Shown piece by piece: positions 29,898 to 39,271 of a DNA stretch of 64,000 bases. The stretch is from contig NZ_CAJNAT010000003.1 in the NCBI RefSeq assembly GCF_905220705.1, positions 62,001-126,000 on the forward strand. The letters run 5' to 3'. Made by a program: the position numbers and the translations under genes. Numbering within the stretch: the stretch's first letter is position 1; every line of letters starts with the position of its first letter. Under the pieces are notes generated by a model that saw nothing but the letters and a program-made list of their open reading frames with translations, ran no database searches and was not told the DNA's origin. The DNA comes from Paraburkholderia domus (GTDB lineage Bacteria > Pseudomonadota > Gammaproteobacteria > Burkholderiales > Burkholderiaceae).

Positions 29898-30293
29898 ATG
29901 GAAATCAGACATAGCTATCATGATGCAGAACTGGTCGGCTGCGCGTATTCGCGCACCGATTCCTCCCTTCTGCTCAGTTTCGAATGCACTGACGGCACGA
30001 CGCCAAAACTGCTGTTTTCCGGAGTCACGGCCGTGCGTGCCAACGACTTCGGCCGACAGAACGTGGTATCGCGGCTGCTGATATCGCCGTCGCATGTGTT
30101 CACTCCTGACGAGATTCGCATCTATGTAAATTGGGCGAATAGCCAGCACGACTATCGAGCCTCGATGACAAACGAAAGTGCCCAGACGATCGCCGCGAGC
30201 GTTGCCGAAGCAAAGTCCATTCTGTTCGTATTGGAGCCGTCAGTTGGCGCCGAGGTGGTCGCGCTGTGCAGGGGCGTTCAGGAGACTGACTGA
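29898..30293 (+). CDS. putative immunity protein A of the orphan tip cassette
   Basis: 131-aa small acidic soluble protein, no recognised domain. It shares a weak pattern with the next ORF: an early His-Asp, then L-x-L, F-x-GV, a Gly-x-x-Asn-x-V segment (GRQNVVSRLLI) and a late GAEVV. Order toxin-like ORF then small paired ORFs is typical of polymorphic toxin loci, hence the immunity inference. A start at 29871 is also possible. Confidence 0.6.
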   Translation: MEIRHSYHDAELVGCAYSRTDSSLLLSFECTDGTTPKLLFSGVTAVRANDFGRQNVVSRLLISPSHVFTPDEIRIYVNWANSQHDYRASMTNESAQTIAASVAEAKSILFVLEPSVGAEVVALCRGVQETD

Positions 30294-30323
30294 GCCCAAC
30301 GCCGTGAGAGCAGCGACCCACTC

Positions 30324-30689
30324 ATGACAATTACAGAATCACTAGAACCGTTCGGTCATTTCCACGATTGGTATCTGGATACTGTTGCGGTTGGACCGAA
30401 CCACGAACCCCGCACGCTGACTCTCGGCCTGTACCTCAACGATAAGCGCGCGACAGTCACTTTCGAAGGCGTGACGTGCGTTTGCCTTGAAAACTGGGGA
30501 TTGTTGAACATCGTCTACGCGATCCAGTTACTGCAGCCGGACGACAAAGACTACACACGGGCACGAAACGTTCTGGCAAAGGGAGAGCGCCTAAGCGATC
30601 GAAGCGGGGTTCATTTGGTCTACGTGTACTCCACCCTAGGCGCAGAAATTGTGATTGAGTTCGCCTCGCTGCAGATCGAGTCCAGCTGA
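30324..30689 (+). CDS. putative immunity protein B, distant paralogue of A
   Basis: 121-aa small soluble protein. The shared pattern with its neighbour includes HDW near residue 14, TFEGVTCV, LLNIVYAI and LGAEIVIEF. Starts 30 nt after the neighbour. Probably an immunity or orphan-immunity protein; it could instead be an unrelated small stress protein. Confidence 0.58.
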   Translation: MTITESLEPFGHFHDWYLDTVAVGPNHEPRTLTLGLYLNDKRATVTFEGVTCVCLENWGLLNIVYAIQLLQPDDKDYTRARNVLAKGERLSDRSGVHLVYVYSTLGAEIVIEFASLQIESS

Positions 30690-30925
30690 CGCGACGGTAG
30701 GCGCCGCAGAACACGACCGCCGCCGCAAGCACGTACCCGATGTTTGATCGTCCCCGCTTGCGCGAGTCGGCACCCTCTTCTCTTCCCGCAGCCGCGAGGA
30801 CTACCCACGTCCCAGAAGACCTCTACCGGCCCTCAATTTCCCCGTTGACGCCACTAGAGCCAGAAGCGTATAACCATCCCACTGGATGTTAATTGGATGG
30901 CGCGCGAACGCCAAACGGAATAGAA

Positions 30926-31351
30926 ATGGCCAATCTCAAACTCATCGACACCTCCCGCCCCAAAGGCGGTGAGACCGAAAAAATCACCGTCAACCTCGGC
31001 CCGGTCGACCTGGGCCAGATCGACTTACTCGTCGAAGAGGGTTTTTACTCGAACCGCACCGACCTGATTCGCACCGCGATCCGCAACCAGCTCGCGGTAC
31101 ACGCACAGGTCGTTACAGAAACGGTGACCCGGCGCGCGCTGGTGCTCGGCTTGCAACACTTCTCAAGGCAGGACCTCGAAGCCGCTCAAGCCGCGAACGA
31201 ACGACTGGACATTCAAGCGCTCGGCCTCGCCAGCATCGCCGCCGATGTACCACCGGAACTCGCAGCGGCCACGATCGCATCGGTGGCGGTACTCGGCGCA
31301 TTTCATGCGTCGCCCGCGGTCAAGGCAGCGCTCGCCGGCCGCATCAGGTAG
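30926..31351 (+). CDS. ribbon-helix-helix (CopG-like) regulator
   Basis: 141-aa protein. An N-terminal RHH fold (about 17-58: KITVNLGPVDLGQIDLLV then NRTDLIRTAIRNQL) is followed by a C-terminal helical part rich in Ala/Leu. RHH proteins bind DNA as dimers. It lies 131 nt upstream of a PHB-type esterase in the same direction and may control it or the nearby phasin. No toxin partner is adjacent. Confidence 0.8.
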   Translation: MANLKLIDTSRPKGGETEKITVNLGPVDLGQIDLLVEEGFYSNRTDLIRTAIRNQLAVHAQVVTETVTRRALVLGLQHFSRQDLEAAQAANERLDIQALGLASIAADVPPELAAATIASVAVLGAFHASPAVKAALAGRIR

Positions 31352-31482
31352 CCGCGCCTCGCGTGGCTAATCCAATGGTTAAACGTGCGGATGAGCATGC
31401 GGATGAACATGTGGTTGAACCCATGAAGCTCATCGCCTGACCCAGCCACGCCCTATGCAGGTCAACGTATCAGTCTACGATC

Positions 31483-32604
31483 ATGAAAATGAATGAAGAT
31501 TTCCTGAAATCGATGAAAGAAGCCTTCGACCTGTTGCGTACGAAGGGGCCGAAGGAAGCGACCGCCGCGGTTCAGCGCGCGCTCGCGGGCGGCAAAGCCA
31601 AAGCAGGCAACGCCCAAACTCCGCACACGCCGCAGAGTGTCAACGAATGGGCACAAGCGTGGACACAGGCGCAAAGTCAGGCGCAATCACACGCCAACAC
31701 CACGCCGCCCGCCCCTGCCGAGCGCACTTTCGACGCCGACACACCCGGCACCTTCAGCACCCACACCCTCAGCAACAGCGCGGGCCAACGCCAATACAAG
31801 CTCTACGTCCCCGCCGTCTACAACAACAAACCGTTGCCGCTGATCGTGATGCTGCACGGCTGCACGCAAAACGCCGACGACTTCGCCGCCGGCACGCGCA
31901 TGAACGAAATGGCCGAGCGTCATGGCTTCATCGTCGTGTATCCGAATCAGTCACAAGCGGCCAATCATTCGGGATGCTGGAACTGGTTCAAGCCTGGCGA
32001 CCAGCAGCGCGACCAGGGTGAACCGTCGTTGATCGCGGGCATCACGCGTGAGGTGATCGCGCGCTATCGCGTCGATCCAGCGCGGGTGTACGTGGCGGGC
32101 CTATCGGCGGGCGGCGCCATGGCGGACGTCATGCTGAAGACCTCGCCCGACCTGTACGCGGCAGCCTGCGTGCATTCCGGCCTCGCCTACGGAAGCGCGA
32201 AGGGTCTGCCGTCGGCGCTCGCCGCAATGAAGGGCGGCAAAGCGCATCGCAACCGCTCACACGTCGAACCGCTACGCCCGCTCATCGTGTTTCATGGCGA
32301 TGCGGACACGACCGTGCATCCCTCGAACGCCACCGCGCTCATAGCGGGCTTCAACGCCGGCGTCACGACAGTCAGCGTGCCGCCACACCCAACAGGCACG
32401 GGGAGCGGCCAGCGCGGCTGCACGGTGCAACGACTTGTCGCGGCGAATGGCGTCGAAGCGGAGGTCTGGTCGATTCACGGCGCGGGCCACGCGTGGGCAG
32501 GCGGCAGCCAGCGCGGCTCGTACACGGATCCATCTGGCCCTGACGCGGCGGCCGAAATGCTGCGCTTCTTCTTCGCCCATCCGCGTGCGTCAGGTGCACA
32601 CTGA
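31483..32604 (+). CDS. PHB depolymerase family esterase
   Basis: 373-aa alpha/beta hydrolase. A low-complexity N-terminal region (about 1-75, Gln/Thr/Ala-rich) precedes the domain, which has LIVMLHGCTQNADDFA (oxyanion region), the lipase box GLSAGGAM, VFHGDADTTVHP (Asp region) and HGAGHAWAGG (catalytic His). No signal peptide is visible, so an intracellular poly(3-hydroxybutyrate) or short-ester hydrolase is more likely than a secreted one. A phasin gene follows, which fits PHA-granule metabolism. Confidence 0.88.
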   Translation: MKMNEDFLKSMKEAFDLLRTKGPKEATAAVQRALAGGKAKAGNAQTPHTPQSVNEWAQAWTQAQSQAQSHANTTPPAPAERTFDADTPGTFSTHTLSNSAGQRQYKLYVPAVYNNKPLPLIVMLHGCTQNADDFAAGTRMNEMAERHGFIVVYPNQSQAANHSGCWNWFKPGDQQRDQGEPSLIAGITREVIARYRVDPARVYVAGLSAGGAMADVMLKTSPDLYAAACVHSGLAYGSAKGLPSALAAMKGGKAHRNRSHVEPLRPLIVFHGDADTTVHPSNATALIAGFNAGVTTVSVPPHPTGTGSGQRGCTVQRLVAANGVEAEVWSIHGAGHAWAGGSQRGSYTDPSGPDAAAEMLRFFFAHPRASGAH

Positions 32605-32781
32605 ACACCTTTCGACTGATGAATGATCGCGACGAAAATGCTGTACATCCTGCCGCAAAGGTATAAAGTGGCTCATGTTGCAGCGCAGCAAAAACACTGC
32701 GCCGCGCCGACCTGCCGTCTCACCTGAGACCTTGCCTCCGAAATCCTTTGGACGCCTGCGCCGGGTCACTTTGGAGATACC

Positions 32782-33291
32782 ATGCACAGCCCCGCGATCG
32801 AACAAAACGCCGCCTTCGGCCAACGCACTTTCAACATCTTCACCGCCCTGCAACTCGATGGGCTGGCATGTCTGCAAAAACTCGGCGAGCTCAATCTCGC
32901 GGCACTGAAGGCCACCGTCACCGAAAGCAAAAACGCATTGTCGGCCGGCCAGCTCAACGCCGCGCCGTTCGCCGGCGCGGCCGAATTGCAGCAGCAACTG
33001 GTCCAGCGCACCTTGTCGTACGCACAGCACGTCAAGGAAATCGACGCGCAATTCACCGCGGCGTTGAACAAGGCCGGCGAATCGCTGCGTGAAGAGTTCG
33101 GTGCCAGCGTGGCTCAGTTCGGTTCGGGCTTCAGCCAGACCACGCCGTTCAGCTCGGATAGCGCATTCGGCGCAATGCAATCCGTGATGGCGTCGATGAT
33201 TCATTCCGGCAACGTGCTGCAGGACAGCATCAAGCGTGCATCCAACATGGCCGGCACCGCGATCACCACGGCGGACAACGCCGCGCGCTGA
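32782..33291 (+). CDS. phaP: phasin family protein
   Basis: 169-aa amphipathic helical protein of the PHA-granule-associated phasin family. The N-terminal block FNIFTALQLDGLACLQKLGELNLAALKATV and the following ALSAGQLNAAPF segment are typical. Phasins coat polyhydroxyalkanoate granules. A strong terminator follows at 33317. The symbol is used in the general sense; several phasin paralogues are usual in this group. Confidence 0.9.
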   Translation: MHSPAIEQNAAFGQRTFNIFTALQLDGLACLQKLGELNLAALKATVTESKNALSAGQLNAAPFAGAAELQQQLVQRTLSYAQHVKEIDAQFTAALNKAGESLREEFGASVAQFGSGFSQTTPFSSDSAFGAMQSVMASMIHSGNVLQDSIKRASNMAGTAITTADNAAR

Positions 33292-33316
33292 GTCCCGCGC
33301 AAAAACGCGACCAGAC

Positions 33317-33344
33317 AAAAAGGGGCCAATCGGCCCCTTTTTTT
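33317..33344 (+). terminator. rho-independent terminator after the phasin gene
   Basis: GGGGCC / GGCCCC stem with AATC loop, flanked by five A and seven T, so it can work in both directions. It ends the phasin transcript and may also serve the leftward EAL-protein gene. Confidence 0.9.
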
Positions 33345-33417
33345 CAGTGTATTTGGATGACGCGCCGCGGCGGCTGAAGGACTGTGACTTTTCAGGTGGC
33401 AGCAGCGTTTGCAGACG

Positions 33418-35139
33418 TCAATCGGATCGCCAAGCGGTGCCCAAAGGCTTCAGTAAATTGCGCAACGCAGCGATGGTGATGGGTCGCGAGAACCAGAATC
33501 CTTGCGCCTCGTCGCAGCCGAGCGCTTCCAGTTGCGCTGCCTGTTCGGCTGTCTCCACGCCTTCGGCCGTCACGCGAAGCTTCAATGCATGCGCCATGGC
33601 AATAATGGCGCCGACGAGCGCCGCGCATTGCGGATCGGTACTCATGCGCATCACAAACGAGCGATCGATTTTCAGGCGGTTCAGCGGAAACCGCGTGAGA
33701 TAAGCGAGACTCGAATAGCCCGTGCCGAAGTCGTCCACCGCGACTTCAACGCCTAATTCGCGCAATGCATGCAGCGTCTGCAATGCCTGCTCGGTATCGC
33801 CCAGCAGCACACCCTCGGTGATTTCCACTTCAAGGTACGAAGGGTCGAGCGCGGCATCTTCGAGCGCTCCACGAATCGTCTCGAACAGATTCTGCCGCTG
33901 GAACTGCTGCGGGGATACGTTCACCGCGATCCGTGGCAAGGTACCGGTGAGCCGCAGCAATTTGCCGGCGTCGCGGCACGCGGTACGGATCACCCACTCG
34001 CCGATCTGCTCGATCAGACCCGACTCTTCAGCGACCGGTACGAATTCGACCGGACTGATCAAACCACGCTGTGGATGATTCCAGCGCAGCAGCGTCTCCA
34101 CCTGCGAGATGCGTCCATCGGCGAGCGTCACCTGCGGTTGATAAACAAGATGCAACTGCTGACGTTCGAGCGCTTCGCGCAGCATCGCCTCCAGTTCGAA
34201 GCGGCGCGCCGCCTGGCCTTCGAGTGCGGTGGAAAAGCGTCGCACTGCATGGCCGCTCACCGCCGAAGCCGCCGACAACGCCACGCCCGCGCGGCGCATC
34301 AGCGTCGGCGCATCCGCACCGTCGGCAGGATAGGCGACCATGCCGATACTCGCCGTAATGTTCAGTGCAGTGCCCGCGTAGTCGATCGATTCGGCGATGC
34401 GGCCCAGTGCCTCAGCAGCGAAAGCATCGGCCCCCGCGCCGGTTTCATTGATCAGCAACGCGAATTGCGTGCCGCCGATCGAGGCGATCGTACCGTCGTT
34501 CGGGAACAGACCGCGCAGCCGCTCACCGACAATCTGCAACACCAGTTCGGCCGCATGCAAACCGAGCGCATCGCGCAGTTTGCGCAAATGGTCAAGTTCG
34601 GCGATCAGCACGGTAAACCCATTGCCGCTGCGCTGACAGCGCGCGATCGTGAGCTCGAGGCGTTCGGTGAAAAGCGTCTGATTGGGCAGGCGGGTCACGC
34701 CGTCGTGATGCGAGACGTACCACAAGCGCGCCTCGGATTGTGCATAGCGCGTCATGTCGATGGCGATGCCGACATAGCGGGCAAACCCCGTGGCAACGCC
34801 GTCGGGATTGGCCGGCTCGGCAGCGAGCGGCGCCAACGCGAACACCACGCGAATTGGGTTACTGTTGCGCCGCACGTAGGTCCATTCGCCTTCATAGCGC
34901 GAGCTTACTGCCGACAGCGGCGGCAATTCGGCGCGTCGCCTCGCGAGTTCGGCTGGGTCGTGCAAGGATTCAAAGGTGCGCCGGCCGATCAATTCTTCGG
35001 CGGTGAAGCCGGTCAGCTTTTCGAAAGCGGCGTTGACGGAGTCGAACGTGCCGTCGGCTGTGCAGATGAACATGCCATATGGCGCCGCCGCAAGCGCGGC
35101 GTCGCGAGGGCGCGCTTCGGCGTAGGGGTGATCTTGCAT
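33418..35139 (-). CDS. PAS-GGDEF-EAL cyclic-di-GMP signalling protein
   Basis: 573-aa soluble protein: PAS domain (about 15-140), GGDEF domain (about 150-310), EAL domain (about 325-570). The GGDEF signature is degraded to GGTQF, so cyclase activity is doubtful. The EAL domain keeps its catalytic set (ETLLRW, IAVNVSPQQF, EITEG, DDFGTGYSS, LKIDRSF, TAEGVE), so it is predicted to be an active c-di-GMP phosphodiesterase. The start at the ATG at 35139 fits the PAS domain; the frame runs further upstream without recognisable domains. Confidence 0.9.
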   Translation of the reverse strand: MQDHPYAEARPRDAALAAAPYGMFICTADGTFDSVNAAFEKLTGFTAEELIGRRTFESLHDPAELARRRAELPPLSAVSSRYEGEWTYVRRNSNPIRVVFALAPLAAEPANPDGVATGFARYVGIAIDMTRYAQSEARLWYVSHHDGVTRLPNQTLFTERLELTIARCQRSGNGFTVLIAELDHLRKLRDALGLHAAELVLQIVGERLRGLFPNDGTIASIGGTQFALLINETGAGADAFAAEALGRIAESIDYAGTALNITASIGMVAYPADGADAPTLMRRAGVALSAASAVSGHAVRRFSTALEGQAARRFELEAMLREALERQQLHLVYQPQVTLADGRISQVETLLRWNHPQRGLISPVEFVPVAEESGLIEQIGEWVIRTACRDAGKLLRLTGTLPRIAVNVSPQQFQRQNLFETIRGALEDAALDPSYLEVEITEGVLLGDTEQALQTLHALRELGVEVAVDDFGTGYSSLAYLTRFPLNRLKIDRSFVMRMSTDPQCAALVGAIIAMAHALKLRVTAEGVETAEQAAQLEALGCDEAQGFWFSRPITIAALRNLLKPLGTAWRSD

Positions 35140-35560
35140 CGCGCCGGCCTTTGAATTTCCTGGGTATTGAAAGCGAGTGAGCGTTTTTCCTGACGCATAC
35201 GGCGCGACCGGCGAAGCCGGCAGATTCGGTCCGATCCGCCGGGTAACCGTGCGTATGATAGCGGCTTTCCTGCCGCACCCCACGCCGCCGTGGCGCGTGT
35301 TCCGCGTCGCAATCGTTTCACTCGGTGTATTCCCCGATTCCTGCGGCGGTGCGCCCGTCATCGCGCACATCATAAAGCGTTCGCTATTGCCGGGATACTC
35401 CGTGCCCCATGACTCAGTGCGCACGGGCTTTCGATGCATTCGCAAAGGGATTCGCCGGATTGACGACCGTTATATCCGTGGATATATTTTGCTCGCGATC
35501 CTTCAATAAAGAACTGCCGCCTCGCTGCATGGATCCGCTCGAAACAGGGTCTCGCTTTTC
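35140..35560. other. 421-nt divergent intergenic region
   Basis: Lies between the EAL-protein gene (leftward) and the LysR gene (rightward) and must hold both promoters. No clear sigma-70 pair, repeat or RNA gene was recognised. Confidence 0.4.
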
Positions 35561-36481
35561 ATGTCCAGGGAAATCATCGACTCGCACCTTCTCAAGGTGC
35601 TGCACACGCTTCTGACCGAATCGAGCGTGTCGCGCACGGCAACGTTACTTGGACAATCGCAGCCGACTGTCAGCGTGGCGCTGCGCAAACTGCGCGACAT
35701 GACCGGCGATCCGTTGCTGGTGCGCAGCGGCAGCCGGATGGTTCTCACCGCGCATGCACTCACGCTGATCGAACCCGCGGCGCAAGCGCTGAACAATATC
35801 GCGGCCATTCTGCACCCCACCACGTCGTTCACCCCCGCCACCACCAGCCAGACCTTTCGCATCGGCTCGCCGGATTATCTCGATGCGTTTTTCGTCCCCG
35901 CAGTTGTCGATGCGTTTCATCGCGAAGCGCCCAGTGCGAAGCTCGAATTCAGGCATCTGATGATGGTGGACGGCGGTTACGAACACGGTCTGGAAAGCGG
36001 CTTTCTCGATCTGGTGATCGGCAATTGGCGCACGCCGCCGGAGCATCTGCATTTACAGCCGCTGTGCAAGGACGAACTGGTATGCCTCATGCGCAACGGC
36101 CACCCGATCAAACCGGGACGGCTTAGCAAGCCCGTCTACGAAGAAGCGGAACACCTGGCCGTGATGACCTACAACACGACGTCGTGGGGCACCGTCGATG
36201 TCGAACTCGCCCGCAACGGCCTGTCGCGCACCGTTACGACGACGCTGCCCTACTTCGGCATGGCGCCCTACGTTCTGGCGCGCTCCAATCTGCTGTTCAC
36301 CACCACACGCGCACTCGCCACCCACTACACCAAGCTGCTGCCACTGCGCATCGAACCGGTTCCCGGCGAGCCGCAGGCACTCACCTACTATCAACTCTGG
36401 CACGATCGCACGCATCGCAGCGTTGCGGCGATATGGTTGCGCCGGCTGATTGCCAACGTCGCCAAAAATCTGGTTTCCTAA
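35561..36481 (+). CDS. LysR family transcriptional regulator
   Basis: 306-aa LTTR. The winged HTH occupies about residues 5-65 (TESSVSRTATLLGQSQPTVSVALRKL), followed by a periplasmic-binding-like effector domain. The HTH style (SVSRTATLLGQSQPTVS) is that of the NodD/NahR/LinR-like subgroup that controls aromatic catabolism. It is convergent with the rubredoxin/Rieske cluster, so regulating that cluster is plausible but unproven. Confidence 0.9.
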   Translation: MSREIIDSHLLKVLHTLLTESSVSRTATLLGQSQPTVSVALRKLRDMTGDPLLVRSGSRMVLTAHALTLIEPAAQALNNIAAILHPTTSFTPATTSQTFRIGSPDYLDAFFVPAVVDAFHREAPSAKLEFRHLMMVDGGYEHGLESGFLDLVIGNWRTPPEHLHLQPLCKDELVCLMRNGHPIKPGRLSKPVYEEAEHLAVMTYNTTSWGTVDVELARNGLSRTVTTTLPYFGMAPYVLARSNLLFTTTRALATHYTKLLPLRIEPVPGEPQALTYYQLWHDRTHRSVAAIWLRRLIANVAKNLVS

Positions 36482-36516
36482 ACGTTCGTTACCGGCACGC
36501 GCCTTCTTCAAACAGA

Positions 36517-36547
36517 TAAAAAAACGCCGCAAGCAGAGCTTGCGGCG
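36517..36547 (-). terminator. rho-independent terminator of the rubredoxin reductase transcript
   Basis: Perfect 10-bp stem CGCCGCAAGC / GCTTGCGGCG with a 3-nt loop. On the minus strand it is followed by seven T (36518-36524). Lies between the convergent LysR gene and rubredoxin reductase gene; no T-run on the plus side. Confidence 0.88.
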
Positions 36548-36641
36548 CGAATGCGATCATCGGATGTGTTGCAGGTGACAGGCCCTTTAAAACACCAAGC
36601 GATCACAAAGTGAGGTCGGTCAGACGGAAGATTGTTGTGGG

Positions 36642-37826
36642 TTAGCTAATGGCCCCCTCTGTCATGGCCTTGATCAGCGCGGCTTTGCCTTCGACCGCAG
36701 CGCCGAGTAATGCGAAGCCCAACGGGCGTTCACTGGTGGCTTGTCGGCACACGGCGCGCGCTGCGTGTTTCGCCGCGTCGCCGTCTGTTTCGAGCGACCA
36801 CGCGCCCTCGCCCTCGGGTGTCACGACGACGGCGGGACTCGCGGGTGTCTTCACGGTAATCGGCATCACCGGGAAGGCGACGCGCGTCGGCTGCCCGGCC
36901 AGGGTGCGCGCGAGGGCCCGCGCGGCGTGCATGATCGGCAGGACATACGGCTGGACTTTGCCGTCGATCGCGGCACAGTCGCCGAGTGCATAGATATCCG
37001 GCGCACTCGTGCGGCACCACGCATCGGTTCGAATGCCCTGATCGATTTCAAGACCCGCAGCCGTGGCAAGCGCAGTACGCGGCGCAAGGCCGACCGCCGA
37101 CACGACCAGATCCGCGTCGATTGGCTCGCCTTCGGCGAACGTCAGCCGGTAACCGTTCGATAAGCGGTCGATACGATTCACACTGCGTCCAGGATGAAAA
37201 CGGATGCCGCCATCATCAAGCGCGCGAGCGAAGATCTCGCCCACGTCTTGCGGGAGCAAGCGAGCCAGCGGCGTCGCAGCAGGATCGATCAGACTGACCG
37301 CATACCCGGCGGCCGCGAGATCGTTGGCGAACTCGCAGCCGATCAGACCTGCGCCCAGAATTGCCACTGAGCGGCAACGCGTGAGCGCCAGCCTGAAGCG
37401 CGCGTAATCGCCGAGATCGTTGATCGACATCACGTCGCCTGCGCCGTCACCCGCCACCTTCAGGCGGCGTGGATCCGCGCCCGTGGCCAGCACCAGCTTG
37501 CTATAGCCAAGCAATGCGTTGTCGACAACAAGCGTGTGCTCGGCCGGCAAAATGCGCTCGACGTGCTGATGCACGCGAATCCACGCGCCCAGTTGCGCCG
37601 CCATCGCGATGGCGTCGAAACTCGCCAACGTCTGCGGCTCCTTCTTCATCGCCAGCGCATTCGACAACATCGGCTTCGAATAAAAACTGCCGTCGTCGCG
37701 GCTGATCATGACGATCGGCACCGTGCTGTCGAGCTTGCGCAATTCGCGCGCGACCGTATAGCCCGCCATGCCCGTGCCGACGATCACCACCGGCTGTCCC
37801 TTGTCCTCATGCAGAGCGGCCGTCAT
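36642..37826 (-). CDS. rubredoxin-NAD(+) reductase
   Basis: 394-aa FAD/NAD(P)-dependent oxidoreductase. The FAD-binding [14 protein letters not shown] is at about 17-30, the NAD-binding [13 protein letters not shown] at about 157-169, and the second FAD motif is IYALGDCA. It passes electrons from NAD(P)H to rubredoxin. Its ATG overlaps the stop of the adjacent rubredoxin gene (ATGA), confirming the pairing. Confidence 0.9.
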   Translation of the reverse strand: MTAALHEDKGQPVVIVGTGMAGYTVARELRKLDSTVPIVMISRDDGSFYSKPMLSNALAMKKEPQTLASFDAIAMAAQLGAWIRVHQHVERILPAEHTLVVDNALLGYSKLVLATGADPRRLKVAGDGAGDVMSINDLGDYARFRLALTRCRSVAILGAGLIGCEFANDLAAAGYAVSLIDPAATPLARLLPQDVGEIFARALDDGGIRFHPGRSVNRIDRLSNGYRLTFAEGEPIDADLVVSAVGLAPRTALATAAGLEIDQGIRTDAWCRTSAPDIYALGDCAAIDGKVQPYVLPIMHAARALARTLAGQPTRVAFPVMPITVKTPASPAVVVTPEGEGAWSLETDGDAAKHAARAVCRQATSERPLGFALLGAAVEGKAALIKAMTEGAIS

Positions 37827-37990
37827 GCAATCACCTGCATTTCAAAGTCGTGTTTGCCGGTCGCGCAGTCCGGGCACAGCCAGTCGTCCGGTACGTCTTC
37901 CCAGCGCGTGCCCGGCGAAATACCCGCTTCCGGCAGACCCAGTGCTTCGTCATAGCGAAAGCCGCAGATCACGCATTCCCATACTTTCAT
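37823..37990 (-). CDS. rubredoxin
   Basis: 55-aa one-iron electron carrier. The Fe-Cys4 site is CVICG (Cys6, Cys9) and CPDC (Cys39, Cys42); W-x-D-V-P-D-D-W precedes the second pair as usual. A GGGAGAGAAG ribosome-binding site is present. Overlaps the reductase gene by 3 nt and lies 41 nt downstream of the Rieske oxygenase gene, so the three are probably one transcript. Confidence 0.96.
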   Translation of the reverse strand: MKVWECVICGFRYDEALGLPEAGISPGTRWEDVPDDWLCPDCATGKHDFEMQVIA

Positions 37991-38031
37991 GGCTTCTCTC
38001 CCGAATCACGAATCACGAATCGCACCGCAAA

Positions 38032-39099
38032 CTAGCGCACATAGGCCTGGCCGAGGCCGATCTCGGCCAACGCTCGACGGTAGGCGCCAGACGAACGGTC
38101 GGCGAGAATCGGCGCTTCGGCCGCACGGTCGATCGGCAAATCTTCCGGGCGCTGTTGTTCGACGATCGCGCGATCTTCTTCGAACACCTGACGGTTGAAT
38201 GTGTAGACGTCCTCGAGCGGCAAATCCTTGTCGAAGTTGCGTACGATCGGTACGAACAGACGCGTCTTACGCGCGGACACCGGACTCGCGGCATTCAGAA
38301 TCGACAGGCGGCCGTTTTCGGGAAAGTGCACGGTCAGGCGCGCAAAGAACGGCACGTCCACTTCGAAGAAGCGGTGCCACAAATAGCCTTCAGGCGCGCG
38401 ATGCTGCATCGACTTCGGGAAGTTGCTGACCGTGCTCACGTACTCCGCGTGCATGCCGCGTTCGCGCCGCTCGACCGAATACTGCGGCACCACCGGGTTA
38501 TGCCGGTCGGCAAAACTGTCATGGTGAATCCACGCGAAATGCGCGACGTCGATGAAGCCTTCGGTCTGACGTCCCGCCGAAGCGTTGATGTCGATCGAGG
38601 GCGGCAAGATCTGCTGGAAGTCGGGATCGTCCCAGCCAGGAAACGCGGGCAACGGTTCTGTGCCGCCGCCAAGCGAGACCCACACGAGGCCATAGGCTTC
38701 CTGCGTCGCATACGTGACGAGATGCAAGCGGTCGGGAATCGGGCCGTCCGTTTGCGACGGAATGTGCTTGCACTTGCCGTCGTTACCGTACGCGAGGCCA
38801 TGATACGGGCACACGATGTTGCCGTTATCGACCCATCCCTGGCTGAGCGGCGCGCCGCGATGCGGACAGATATCGCGTGCGCTCACCAGTTGACCGTTCG
38901 AGCGGAACACGACCAGAGGCTCGTCGAGCAGCGTCACGCTGATGGGTTTATCGGTCACGTCGGCGGCGAACGCCACCGGATGCCAGTAGCGGCTGAGAAT
39001 TTCCCAGTCGTGGCTATCGAAAGTGCAATTGCGGGGTAACGCGGGGGAACGTTGGAATGTCAGCGGCGTAGCGGTGGCAGTAGCGGTGGCGGAACTCAT
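38032..39099 (-). CDS. Rieske [2Fe-2S] ring-hydroxylating oxygenase, alpha-subunit type
   Basis: 355-aa oxygenase. Rieske cluster ligands CPHRG and CPYHG lie at about 80-105. The mononuclear iron region has the DVAHFAWIHHDSF segment. There is no beta subunit next to it, so it is probably an O-demethylase or monooxygenase of the VanA/phenylpropionate-like alpha-only kind. Its substrate cannot be read from the sequence. The likely electron supply is the downstream rubredoxin and its reductase rather than a plant-type ferredoxin. Confidence 0.9.
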   Translation of the reverse strand: MSSATATATATPLTFQRSPALPRNCTFDSHDWEILSRYWHPVAFAADVTDKPISVTLLDEPLVVFRSNGQLVSARDICPHRGAPLSQGWVDNGNIVCPYHGLAYGNDGKCKHIPSQTDGPIPDRLHLVTYATQEAYGLVWVSLGGGTEPLPAFPGWDDPDFQQILPPSIDINASAGRQTEGFIDVAHFAWIHHDSFADRHNPVVPQYSVERRERGMHAEYVSTVSNFPKSMQHRAPEGYLWHRFFEVDVPFFARLTVHFPENGRLSILNAASPVSARKTRLFVPIVRNFDKDLPLEDVYTFNRQVFEEDRAIVEQQRPEDLPIDRAAEAPILADRSSGAYRRALAEIGLGQAYVR

Positions 39100-39271
39100 G
39101 CATGTCTCCAAAACCTGGTGGGGGTTCGTCGCGCTCATGTCCTGTCTTGAGCGCGTGGAGAGGACGATAGCGGGATGAGGTCCGCCGACCCATCCCCTGA
39201 AGTGCATCTAGTCTATGTACGAAAAAGCATAGGCTGCCGCCGCACTGCCGGATTAATCCGCCTCGAAACGC

